Assembly: GCA_013350335.1 (NCBI GenBank)
Contig: CM023541.1
Span: 63,677,413-63,741,412, forward strand
Length of the DNA stretch: 64,000 nt
Direction of reading: 5' to 3'
From: Chimonanthus salicifolius
Taxonomy: Eukaryota; Streptophyta; Magnoliopsida; Laurales; Calycanthaceae
The first letter of the stretch is position 1. Every line of letters begins with the position of its first letter. The translations under genes and the position numbers were made by a program. Of this stretch, positions 23,302-34,323 are shown piece by piece. Below the pieces are notes generated by a model. The model was given only the letters and a program-made list of their open reading frames with translations. It was not told the DNA's origin and did not search any database.

Positions 23302-24129
23302 TTGGGTTAAAAATCTACTTTATTATAGCCTAATTGAAGATAAACCACACTTTGATCTCTCCAATTTTCAAAATTAGCCATATAGAAACACAAGGCCCAG
23401 CAATACTATGCCATTTCAAAGGATCATGTGTGTCAGGGCTGGAACTTGGTGGCCCAGGGCTGGTTTTAGACACACATGAACTGAGGCCCTATTTGTAATT
23501 AAAGGGCCCAAACCTCAGCCCAAGCCTGGGTTGGGCCAGTTCGGCAAAGCCTAAACTTGGAATATTTATATATGAAAGGACTGGATCTGATTTTAAACAC
23601 ATATTGTAAATGTGGGTTATGTTCATATTCGGGCTTTTGCATGCCCGAGATGTGTTAATTCGTATCATGGTGTATACTTTTTGTAGAAGATATATTATTA
23701 ATCAGCAAAGCAAAACAACAACATAATAAGTTTGAAGTTAGGAGATTTTTTTTTTTTTTTTTTGAAAAATGGTCTAAACATCTTTAGAACAAAAACAAAA
23801 AACATGGCGTCTAAATTTAGTGGCGTCTAGTTAAAAATGGAAATGACTTAACATCACGTAGAACTCAAAGCTTGTTTTCTAACAAATTAATTATTATCAT
23901 TCAATTAAAAATAGTGATCAAACCAAACATTTTCTAATTTGGAATTCATCCACTTGTACATCAATAGAAGAGATGTGATTCTATTTTACATTTTTATAAA
24001 AAAAATTAAATAGAAATATACTCCAAAACAATTTCTTTCCATCAATAAATGGAACTCCAATAGATTCAATGCAAATAAAGGAAAAGTTCTTAAAAATACT
24101 GAGCAAATTGGAAGGTCCATCTTCTTCTT
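23302..24129. other. Intergenic, 3' side of 4CL
   Basis: Contains GGGCCC/CCCAAGCC-rich repeat sequence (23430-23560) and the presumed 4CL 3' UTR. No gene is seen. Confidence 0.5.
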
Positions 24130-27100
24130 TTAGCTTTGATGAGTAGTAGCAAGTTTTGCTCTCAACTCTTTTCTCAGTATCTTTCCAGCGGCGGACTTTG
24201 GAATGGCATGCACAAAGTAGACCTTGTGCAGTCTTTTGTAGAATACCACCTGTCATACCAACTTAGGATTTTTCACTTTTCATCATAATTTATAACTTAG
24301 ATCATATATTTGCTATTATTATCTTATTCATCTTTTGAGTGAAAAGTCTCGACTAGAATGAATTTCAAAGTCTGACCTAGATTTTTAATGACAAACCTTG
24401 ATAGTTTATCATTAAAATGTCAAAGAAAAATGGTCATTAGTTTACCTGTTTGGCTATGAATTCCTTTACATGCTCCTCAGTGAGATCGAAGCCGCCGGAT
24501 CGCACCACGAAAGCAACCGGTACTTCCCCGGCAACCTCATCCTTTTGCCTGATATAATAACAAATCCAAGATTCCAAGTTCAATCAGTTTTTAAATTTCA
24601 TGGTTATTATTAGTATGACATGTTTTATTAACTAAATTGTGGTTGATTATGAAGTCAATCATGCTTACGGCACAACAGCAGCATCAGCAATGGATGGATG
24701 GCTAATCAGGAGGGCCTCAATCTCTGCAGGGGGGACCTGATGAAATAATAATCAAACACATACACATTAATATAAATAGGTAAGTACATACACTAACTTG
24801 AATTGATTGAAAGTCCATGCCAGCCCACTCAAGTTCCACCCTGAAGGTAATAAAAGAAGACCAAAGCCAATGTCAAATGGTGCTGTGCATCTCATTGGGT
24901 CGAACATGTTCAAAGACTCCAGAGCAGGGGTCTAAAAAATGGTATCGGCCGATACAAGATACCGATCGATATCTCGGTATGATGCTGTTTTAATAACGGC
25001 ATATCGGCCGATATGATAAGGTATTAAAATCATATCATATCGGTGGATATTTGGACCCCTGCTCCAGAGTCTAGACTAAGAAAAACAAGAAGACATCCAA
25101 AGCTAAGCCAGAGGGGAGAATATATTTTTAGCTTGCCTGAAACCCTTTGAATTTGATGAGCTCCTTCACTCTATCAACTATGAAGACCTCCTCATTGTCG
25201 TCCACGTAGCCGATATCGCCGGTGTGGAGCCAACCCTCAACGTCAATCGTCGATGCAGTGGAATCAGCATCATTCAAATACCCTATAGAGTGAATATAAG
25301 TTTACACGATCGATGATATCATTCAATAGACAAATGTACAATCTTCAATTTTATATATCCATTTAACAGATTTGAAATGCACTGTTAATGCATTTCTTAA
25401 GACAAACACACCAGTTTTTCTCGAGTGAAACAAACTCATGTTTGAAATGAAATTGAGATACTGATGGAAGTTTTTCACTTAATTCATTGTCCGACTCTTC
25501 AAAATTGGTGATTTGTTCCTCTGTTAAAGATGTTCAAAAATGCTTACGATCGAGTAAAGAGCTCTACGAATGAATGGATCAAATCGAACTAGAAAAAACA
25601 GGTATGAAGCTAGAGATGCAAAAATCCATGTTCAAGTATGGACTAACCTTTCATGATCTGAGGCCCACGAATACAAATTTCTCCGGGAATGTTATGCTTG
25701 AGTGATAAACCAGTTTCCAGGTCGATTACCTTCATTTCTGCATTTCTTACGACAGTTCCACACGATCCAGACTTGGTTGGGAATGGCTGTTTAGCAAATC
25801 CCAGGCACATGGATAGTACTGGGCCTGCTTCTGTCATTCCATAGCCCTGTAAAAGCCCATCAACTAGTGAGTAAACCTTACATGTCTCTCTCATTTCATA
25901 TCTTGCATAGTTCTGTCATTCCATCGCCCGGTAAAAGCCCATCAACCAGTGTGTAAACCTTATATGTCTCTCATTTCATATCTTGCACAATGTATATATG
26001 ACTAGTTCTCTGATAAATGAGCTGAAGTGTAACGATACATCCCGCTAGCACAATGTTGTCCGATTTGGGACTTGTACATTCTTACGGCTTTGTATTTGGC
26101 CCAAGTATCACCCTTAGGCTCAAAATGTGTTGTGCTAGAATAGAGGAGAAGTTAAGCTTATATACTCCTCTCCACTTCTTGTCCTAGACAATGTGGGTTA
26201 TTTTGGGCTTTGCACAAACTCTATATGGTCGAACTCTCTTTCAAGCATCCTCCACTTGTGCGGGCCATTACATGGGCTTCCTCCAGATCCTTGGACTTGA
26301 TTTGTGCTCATCCGATTCAATAAAATTTCATGGATTGCTCCTGAGTTTTGAGACCCAATATATATTTTTCGGCCGTCCACAGGTTGGTTAGTAGGCCTGG
26401 TCTAAGTCGAGCCATGGGTTCAGACCCGTAGCCATGACACTCAGTTTCTCCCTTTGATAATAGAAATGGATATTTTAATTATACCAAATTTTATTCTTGC
26501 ATATCATATCCAACAAAAAATCTTCTTACCCAAAATTTCATACTCCCTCCGTCTTAAAATACTATTTAAAAAAAAATTCTTAAAGGTGGTTTTATAAAAT
26601 ATTATTTTTCAAATATTGGTATTTTATTATTTAGACAAGTCAAAGTTTATAAAAAAACGTCGCCTTCTTATAATATTATAATGCGTTTGGAGCTAAAAAT
26701 AGATGCATCAAACAAGTAATTTGGGACAATTCTAAAATGTACATAGGACAAGTATTTTAGAACGATAGAGGGACTATTAGAAAACTATCATTAACGGCTG
26801 GTATATTTGAATCAGAAAAGTGTAAGAGAAAGAAAAGATTTCTCCTGTTTGAAATGTTCTTAATCGGAGAAACAATGCAGAGATAACATTATGCTCATGT
26901 CACCCTTTTCTTCTACTCTACAGAAATATGACTTCTAGAGTCCTAGTCTACCATGTCTGCACTCTGCAGTAGAAACTAGAAACAACTTATGAATGACAGA
27001 ATTCTTAAAAGCAGGGGTGTAAATGGATCCAAATCCATCCCGTGGACTGTACGGCTCAGATCCAAGAGTCCATTTATGATCTTGATCCTAGAGTCTAATA

Positions 27101-30100
27101 AGGACTTGCGGACCGAATCCAGCAGTCTATTAAAACTTTGGACGGTCCATGGACAGTTCTTGGACCCAACTATAAATTCCTGCGTCACATTAGTTAGGGG
27201 CTTGGGGCACAAAATCACTCTCTCTATCTCGGTCAATGTTATCAGAACCGGACCATTTCTGAGTCAAAACCGCATAAAATAGGTCAGAACCTCAATTTTC
27301 TGAGGTTTTGACTCAGAAACCGTAAGCCGCGGACTGCGGCTCACAAAATTTAAATTTTCTTTAATTTTTTCTTTAATTTTCCCTTTCAAAATATAAAAAA
27401 TTAATATTAAAAAATGTGTATATTTGAAGTATAAATATTTATTACTATTTTTATCCCATATCTTTCACTGTTTGGTATATTACTCAGAGTTTTAGTGTTA
27501 TTTTTAATATTTATATTAATATTATTGGTAAAAGGTGTTTTTCTTTATATTATATGTAATATTTATATTATATTACTATTTGACCGGCTTTAATCGGCTT
27601 TTATCGACTTTGACCGCGGCTAAACCCGGTTGAACCCTCGAAGACGGTTCGTTAGACGGTATGGTTTTGATAACATTGATCTCGGTCGCTCTCTGGGTCT
27701 CTTTCGATTTTTTCGTGGTTTTTGTTTAGATACATTGTAATCTATACTCCAAATGTATTGGGTTTTCACTATTTTCCCAATTATGCTATTACTGTATGCT
27801 TACTCATAAGATATATGCATTCCATTCCTTTTCTCTCTCTATGGTTGGTTTATTTTACTGGTTTTTGTTTTCTCTGTTTTCTAAATTTTTCAATTTTGAA
27901 GACTTAAAAACAGCAAAAATAGGTTGGAAATGGGGTTAGAAATATTTTAGAATTTAGGAGGCTCAATTGCTTGAAACATTAAGAATGAAGAAGAAGAGAG
28001 GACAAAAATGGATGCCTGGATGGAGAAAAAGTTAAAATATCAACTGGGTCCATGGAATTGGGCCTTAATAGTGTGAGTCAATATCTGGGCAAGATCTTGA
28101 TGATGCAAGGCTATAGCTGTTAATATCGTTGGATTCATATCACATTAGTTGTTCAATATTTAAGTCTATGATTTAAGGTAAGGAATTGTGTAAGTGAAGA
28201 ATAATGGCCTTCATATCTCCCTCAAAAACCACTACTGTTCATGGCAATGCTTATCATCCAGTGTCAGTGGATGGCACACCCTATTGTATCAGTGCTATCT
28301 ATAAGTTGTGTATATAATGGCAATCAATACACAGGTACACAACAAAGGATGAAAATTACTGTTTAAATACTAATTAATAAAAAAATATTGAATAAAAGCT
28401 AAGACACGAATTTTATAATGAAATCATTAAGTTAGCAAACTACACCTAGATGAGTATTAATTTGATTTTGTGAAACTAAAAATAGAACTGTTTGTGTCGT
28501 GGATAACAGAGTATTTGGATTTTCTCAGACTTGGGCGAGGCTTGTCTCTGACCAAACATATTGGCAATTGAACATGCTAAGACCAGTTTGATCAGTTTTT
28601 CAGTTTGTGGTGGTAGAGGTTCAATTTTCAGTCACCTATACTACTGAATACTGATATGATGGAGCAGAGATGACAGTTTCTTCATAGTTTTTAGGCCTTG
28701 GATGAACAAGTTTTTTACAGCTTTCATACTTGTTAAGTTGGTACTTGGTAGGTGGAATTGGAACTGTAAAAATAACTTTCCCTCGATTTCAGTAGACACT
28801 GAGCAGTTTTGAACAAGTTTATCATGCTGTCTTTTACCCCATTTGAGTAGTTTGTTGAATGTGATTGATTTTATTGGGATTGGCATTTTATTCCTAGACC
28901 AACATATAGAATGAGGTATATGAAATGTTTTTGCTTGCTAGTATAATGATGCTACTGGCAATGATCTCTCAATTTTGAATATGCAAGAAGCCTTGTCACT
29001 GTACTGTTCATGCAGTGATTTGGCCATTGAAAGTGAAATATTATGAAGGTATTATGAGAATGTTAGGCTTTTCTACAAGAGCAGATGCTGTTTTAGGGTT
29101 GATGTATGTTCCATTGTAAGCTGAAATGTGTAGATTTTAAAAGAAAAAAAAGTTGGGTTGAGTTTGTAGGTAATTGAGTTTGTGGAAAATTTACATTTAT
29201 GTTGTTTGCAAGTTTTTTCTCATCTTCTTATGGAATGCATGCTCTAATCATTACTCATTGATGTTTCCCATATCATCTATCATCTTCCTTATTCTTCGTA
29301 TGGATATCTCTATTCTTAAATGAGATTGGAACATAAATAAAATTTATTATACTTTTTTTGGTTACAATGTCTAATTATAATGAGAGGAATGACTAACTTT
29401 TATGATCATTATTTATTCTAATTCTAATTCATGATATAGGTCTCTCTCTCACTCCACAAGAAGCATTTTTTTAATTTATTTTTTATGCCGAGGCAGTTTT
29501 GCATAATCTCATTTATGATCATTATTTTTTATATTGCATCGTTAATACATTTTCTCACTTTTGCTACCTCAGGTTTGATTTTGGAAGTCGACGAAAGAGA
29601 TCACAAACAAGTGGACCACATAAGATATTTTATTTAAATGTATTTTTTTATCTTTTTTTTGTTTTCTATTAAGGGTAATAAGCCCAATTTATTTTGTTTT
29701 AACGTTTCGGACCCTAAGATGATTTTGACCGTTGATGTGATTACTCTATCAGTCTCTCACCATTGGGATTATTATTTTTAAGTTTTATAATGATAGATGA
29801 TACTTTACTGGTTTTACAGCATATTTCTTAAGTGTCAAAAACAAATACTCAAAAGAAAAAAAATGATAAATGAATTAATTTTAATTACTCATATGGATGT
29901 TGATGGATATATTAAAAATGTACATAGTTCATAAAAATATTTTTATCAAATTAATTAATATTTTTTAACTATTATAAAGTTTAAAGATTATTAAACAATC
30001 AAATTGGGCTAAATAAGCTTATTGGACCCTTATCCAATAAGCTTATTGGACCGTCCAGATCCATATCCTAATGGATCTGTGTAAATGGGCCGGATTCAGA

Positions 30101-31265
30101 CTGTCCAATAACGTTAATGGGCTGTCACACCCCTACTTAAAAGCTCTCTTACAATCTAAACCGGACACAAATTGGTGTTGAAAAATGAAAACAGAGAATT
30201 TACCTGCCCAAAAATTGCTTTGGGGACACGACTTCGGAGGGCTTCCTCTAATTCCTTCCCAAGTGGCGCGGCGCCGGACAAGATGATCCGAATTGAGCTC
30301 AAATCAAAGTTTGCAACCATTGGATTTTTTGCCAAAGCCAAAACCAGTGGTGGAACAACCGCTGCCACCGACACCCGATATCTCTGTATCAACTCCAAAA
30401 GTGCTCCAATTTCAAATTTCGGCATCAAAAGAATTCCGGCGCCGACTCTAAGAGAACAGAGGAGAACAGAGTTCAAGGAATAAATATGAAACAGAGGCAA
30501 GACACAAAGAACAACATCTTGTGGTGTCAAATATAAATTTGGGTTTTCTCCATCAACTTGTTGAGCTACGTTTGAAATCAAGTTCTTATGAGTCAACATC
30601 ACGCCTTTCGGAAGTCCGGTAGTCCCTGATGAGAATGGAAGGGCAACAGCATCGTCCGGGTCAATTTCAACCGATGGGATATCACCCTCATCGGCATTGG
30701 AAATTACACTGAAATGCATGCATTCCTCGGGTGGATCGTCGACCGTGATGACAATAACATCTTCTCCAACCTTTGGTAATGTATCTCCAACTTCGCGGAG
30801 CTTATTGGCATATTGGGCTTGGGTGATTATGAGCTTAGCACGGGATGCAGTGAATTGCTTGAATATCTCGACGGGAGTGCAAAAGGGATTTCCCGTCGTC
30901 GTGATTGCACCTATCATTGAGGCACCCATGAAAGAGAATACAAATTCAGGCGAATTTTGGAGGAGAAGCATGATCACATCACCTTTCTTGATGCCAAGTT
31001 TTGATAGTCCGGCTGCCGATTTCTGGCATATGAGATGGGTCTCGGCATATGTGTATGTTTTTCCACTTAGGCTGGAAAAAAGGCACGGTACATCGGAGAA
31101 TTCAGCAATTTTTTCAAAGCAGTAGGTGTGGATGGGGAGATTATTGGAGATGGCAATGTCGGGGAGTTTGGATCGGAAGATGAAGGTCTCCGATGGAGGG
31201 TTAGTGGGGGCTTGCGTTGGGGGTGGGATCTCAGATTGGGTTTCATGAGAGGCAAGTGACAACAT
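24130..31265 (-). CDS. 4CL3: 4-coumarate:CoA ligase, class II (4CL3-like)
   Basis: ATP-dependent ligase that activates 4-coumarate and related hydroxycinnamates to CoA thioesters; class II members mainly feed flavonoid synthesis. Exons on the minus strand: 31265-30204, 25846-25648, 25282-25137, 24736-24669, 24548-24446 and 24249-24130, giving 565 aa (Arabidopsis 4CL3 has 561). The AMP-binding box [11 protein letters not shown] lies at 212-221, box II GEICIRG at 409-415, and the C-terminal catalytic Lys is in the AGKILRK motif. Residues such as [16 protein letters not shown] and [10 protein letters not shown] match 4CL3 rather than class I. Intron 3 uses a GC donor (CAG/GCAAGC). An upstream in-frame Met at 31358 is rejected because a TTTTCACAG acceptor at about 31290 places that stretch in a leader intron. 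Intron 1 (4.36 kb) is bloated by transposons. No frame defect is seen. Confidence 0.95.
24925..25061. mobile_element. hAT-type MITE, ATCGGCCGATAT family, copy 5
   Basis: The cleanest copy. Termini CAGGGGTCTAAA and TTTGGACCCCTG are near-perfect inverted repeats, flanked by identical 8-bp duplications CTCCAGAG (24917-24924 and 25062-25069). It is 137 bp long and lies inside 4CL intron 3, the intron with the GC donor. Confidence 0.92.
25830..25991. repeat. 82-bp tandem duplication spanning the 4CL intron 1 acceptor
   Basis: The unit TCTGTCATTCCAT starts at 25830 and again at 25912. On the coding strand it covers the first 17 nt of exon 2, the acceptor and adjacent intron. The true acceptor reads TTTTACAG; in the duplicate it reads TTTTACCG, so the decoy AG has been lost. 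Confidence 0.85.
26543..26774. mobile_element. Stowaway-like MITE in 4CL intron 1
   Basis: Starts CTCCCTCCGTCTTAAAATAC and ends GTATTTTAGAACGATAGAGGGAC, the Tc1/mariner Stowaway terminal pattern, with TA on both flanks (26541-26542 and 26775-26776). 232 bp, non-coding. Confidence 0.85.
27012..30135. mobile_element. 3.1 kb non-autonomous hAT element in 4CL intron 1
   Basis: Terminal inverted repeats CAGGGGTGT and ACACCCCTA are flanked by the identical 8-bp duplication CTTAAAAG (27004-27011 and 30136-30143). Subterminal regions share TGGACCGTCC/GGACGGTCCA-like words. No transposase reading frame is seen. It accounts for most of the 4.36 kb intron; without it the intron would be about 1.2 kb. 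It carries a second element nested at 27234-27678. Confidence 0.9.
27234..27678. mobile_element. MITE nested in the 3.1 kb hAT element
   Basis: Inverted termini CAATGTTATCAGAACC and GGTTTTGATAACATTG (one mismatch) are flanked by identical 8-bp ATCTCGGT (27226-27233 and 27679-27686). One further base of identity makes an 8- or 9-bp reading possible, so it is hAT-like with Mutator-like as the alternative. 445 bp, non-coding. Confidence 0.85.
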
Positions 31266-31290
31266 TCTAGCTGTGGTTGAAATTTCCTGT

Positions 31291-31581
31291 GAAAACAGAG
31301 AAAAACAGAGTCCTGAAGCCGAAATTCTGAATCGAAATAGATTGGATACTGAGATCACAAAAGTAGAGTTAAACTAATTAAAAACATAAACACAATTCTC
31401 AGATTCAAAAACAAACAAACAAAGAAAATAAGAAAATGAATTCGCCTTCTGCTTCTACATTTTTTTAGTGAAAATCAATAAATGTTGAAGCGGAAAATGG
31501 ATTCGGAACTAAAAATAAAAAAGAAACAGTAACTGAATTTATTTCACTGAAAGAAAGAAGATAAAATCTATGAAGAATACC
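31291..31581 (-). other. 4CL leader intron (proximal leader exon)
   Basis: On the minus strand a leader exon ends AAAG/GTATTC (exon end 31581) and a pyrimidine-rich TCTGTTTTCACAG acceptor sits at about 31290, 25 nt before the ATG. This makes a 5' UTR intron of about 290 bp, which fits with starting translation at 31265. Confidence 0.6.
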
Positions 31582-32430
31582 TTTAGACAATTAAACTCCA
31601 GTAGCAAAAGCTGCAAATGTAGAAACCCAACAACCCAAATCCAAACGACACTTGAAAAAACTCTAAAATGAGAGATTAGCAGTACTTGAAAAGGAGTTCA
31701 AACAAAGACCCAGGTGCCAAAATGAAGAACCCAAGAAATTTTTTTCCAATTTGTATGTGGAGTTTTTTTGGTGTCACTCTTCAGCAGACAGGAAAGTGAG
31801 AAAACAAATTACTCTTGCTTTTCATTCTTTCACGTCTCTCACCCTTTCTATCTCTGGTGTGTACTTGAAAAAAATGAGAGGAGCAGAGAGATTTCCTTTC
31901 TGCTTAAAAGATAAGGAGAGAGGGGGGAGCAATAAATGCAAGAAATAAAATTGCCTTTTTGTTTCTACATTTTTACTTAAAAAGGGTGAAAATAAAGAAA
32001 GACAAAGCCGAAAATCGTCTTGTACCTAAAAATAGTAAAATCCAAACAGAATCAGAAACTCTAAGTTTATTTTATTTGAAGAACAAAGATGAAACCTATC
32101 GATATTACCTCAAAGAATTAAATGCCTCCAAAGACATTTGAAAAACCTCTGAACTGAGAGAGAACCAGTACTTATAGAGCAGCTTTGACAAAGACCCAGA
32201 TGCCAAAACTACAATCTGAGAAGAACCCAAGATTTTTTTTTCAACAGCAATGCAGCAAAAGAAGAAAAAATAAATAAATAAAGAATTGTATGTAGAAAAT
32301 TTCTTTTTTGGTATATCTCTTCAGCAGAGAGGAAAGTCAAAAACCAATAACTCTAATCTCTATCTATCTTGTACTCGGAAAAAATGAGAGGAGGAGAGAG
32401 AGAAGGAGGGAGGAACAATCAATGCTAGGG
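31436..32430 (-). repeat. Tandem duplication of the 4CL promoter/leader
   Basis: Two diverged copies of about 0.5 kb (about 31436-31945 and 31946-32430) share landmarks in order: CTTCTACATTTTT, AAAGACCCAG-TGCCAAAA, AAGAACCCAAGA, CTCTTCAGCAGA, GGAAAGT and AAAAATGAGAGGA. Both keep a leader-exon donor on the coding strand (31581 GTATTC; 32109 GTAATA). The distal copy has CTATAAGTACT (32171-32178), a good TATA box; the same place in the proximal copy reads TTTTCAAGTACT. Confidence 0.8.
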
Positions 32431-32445
32431 AATGGAGAAATGGAG

Positions 32446-32452
32446 GGTAGGT
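32446..32452 (-). promoter_or_regulatory. AC element (MYB site) upstream of 4CL
   Basis: On the minus strand the sequence reads ACCTACC, the core of the AC-I element recognised by phenylpropanoid MYB factors in known 4CL and PAL promoters. It lies about 270 bp upstream of the distal TATA. A single 7-mer can occur by chance, but position and gene identity agree. Confidence 0.5.
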
Positions 32453-33430
32453 ATGGACATGAAGGAGGGTAGCTGTAAAACGATTTACAGGAAGCAGCAC
32501 GCCCATCTCACCTTCAAGAAAACCAGGACTTCTTCGTCAACATTCACCTTACATTCATTCCTCTACTTCCATTGTTTTCCTGCCTCTCTCTCTCTCTCTC
32601 ACCATTGCTTTGAGCAACGTGGTCTGCATGGTCTTAACCTCTCTTTCACAAATGTTACCCATCCTTAATTTAATTGAGGGTGAGAGTTGGGTAGGGTGAG
32701 TTTATTCGGGGGAAAGTTGTCACTTTTATGTCTTTTAGGTATTAGGCATGTTGGTCATGGACGAATCTAAATTCAATAATATTACACTGAGAAATTGAGG
32801 TAGAATCGTTATAAATCATATCAATTGAGTTTAATTAGATGTACCAATAGAGTTTTGTCTAAATTAATTTGATTCAAATTTTCTTAATTTTTGTCTAAAG
32901 AGGCAGTTGATTCATGGAAAATATTTAAGTATAAAATATAAATATTAACCTCTAAATAATTTGATAATATATGGTATACTGTAATTTATCCATCACCCTC
33001 GCATTTAAAGCTGTCACTGTCCAGTATTTTATGGATAATAGTTTTAAAATAAAGTTAGCGTTGCACGCTTAAGTGACGGATTGCGGTGGGAATGATCGAT
33101 ATTAAAAAGGCCACGCATGACTCACTCTTATGAGCTTTGAATATGAAATTGATTTTAATTAAACCACTCATGTGAGCTTTGAAAAAGACATGAATGAGAG
33201 GAATTTGAGAATTAAATAGTGTCTGCTTTTAAATCACGTCATTGATGGAATGATCTGAGGTATGGGAGATCTGATTTTAATAAAGTCATCTTCTATATAA
33301 AAGTTTAATTTTTTAATAAAAATATCTTTTTTATTTATTTAAAAGTTTAATATTTTAAAATTTTAAATTCTATCGATACAAAATCTGAATTTATTAATAT
33401 CAAGACACTTAAGCACTAGATCTGATGTGG
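32453..33430. other. Intergenic upstream of 4CL
   Basis: A CT-rich patch (32580-32640), then AT-rich sequence with no supported gene. Confidence 0.5.
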
Positions 33431-33435
33431 GTCGA

Positions 33436-34318
33436 TGCTCAACAGCATAGAAATCTGGTAAAATTGGGAACTCTCGAGTCTTCGACGAGATCAGCATAAG
33501 AAATAATCAGTGTGCATTAGGAAAAAGAAAAAAAATGTTATGTCTTGATTAATTTTTCATTCAATATCCATTGTATTCTCCCACAATACATGAAATCCAT
33601 TAAATAAAAAAAAAAGGAGAAAAAACAAACAAAGTAACTACTTAGAAAAGAAACCTAATTTAATTAGGAAAGCTAATTAAATAAGAAACTAAAAAAATGG
33701 GAATCCTAATCTAATTAAGAAACTAATTAAAATGAAATAAAAATTAATTTAGAAATTAATCAACTTGCTAAAATAATAACCGGAATCCACAGGTGAAGAT
33801 GCATGTCCTACATTAATCTTCCGGTCTTAAAAAACAACTCATCATCGAGTTAAATCAGCCAAAGTAACAGCATCATCAAGAGAGAAAGGAAGACTCTCGT
33901 GAGGTACCAATCATATGTAGATCTCGCTCTGATACCATTTGATGCTCGACACTTCAACAAGATCAAGAGAAGGGATAACCATCGTGTAGCTCGGACAAGA
34001 AGAAGAAGAAAAAGATAAAAAGAAAGAAAAACATAAAAAAAAAAAAAGCTATGCCTTAATTAATTTTTCATTAATATCCATCATATCATATGTGTTATTC
34101 CACAATACATGAAATCCTTTAAATAAAAAAGGAGAAAAGACAAATATAGAAACTACTCAGAAAAGAAACCTAGTTTGATTTAACTAAATAAGAAATTACT
34201 AAATATAGGAATCCTAATCTAGTTAAGAAACTTATTAAAAAGAAGTAAAAATTAATTTATGAATTAAACAACTTGCTAAAATAATAAATGGGGTCCACTA
34301 GTGAAGATGTGTCCTACA
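33436..34318 (-). mobile_element. TRIM-type miniature LTR retrotransposon
   Basis: Two direct repeats, 33436-33812 (377 bp) and 33943-34318 (376 bp), each beginning TGTAGGAC and ending GAGCA on the minus strand. They flank only 130 bp of internal DNA. Next to the upstream repeat on the minus strand is TGGTATCAGAGC (33926-33937), the standard primer-binding site complementary to initiator tRNA-Met; a purine-rich GACCGGAAG precedes the other repeat. No gag or pol is present. Flanking 5-mers (GTCGA and TCAAG) do not match, so no target duplication is visible. Confidence 0.88.
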
Positions 34319-34323
34319 TCAAG

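Noticed and set aside
31266..31358. Upstream start of 4CL
   Set aside because: A strong TTTTCACAG acceptor lies inside this stretch and the family start aligns with the Met at 31265.
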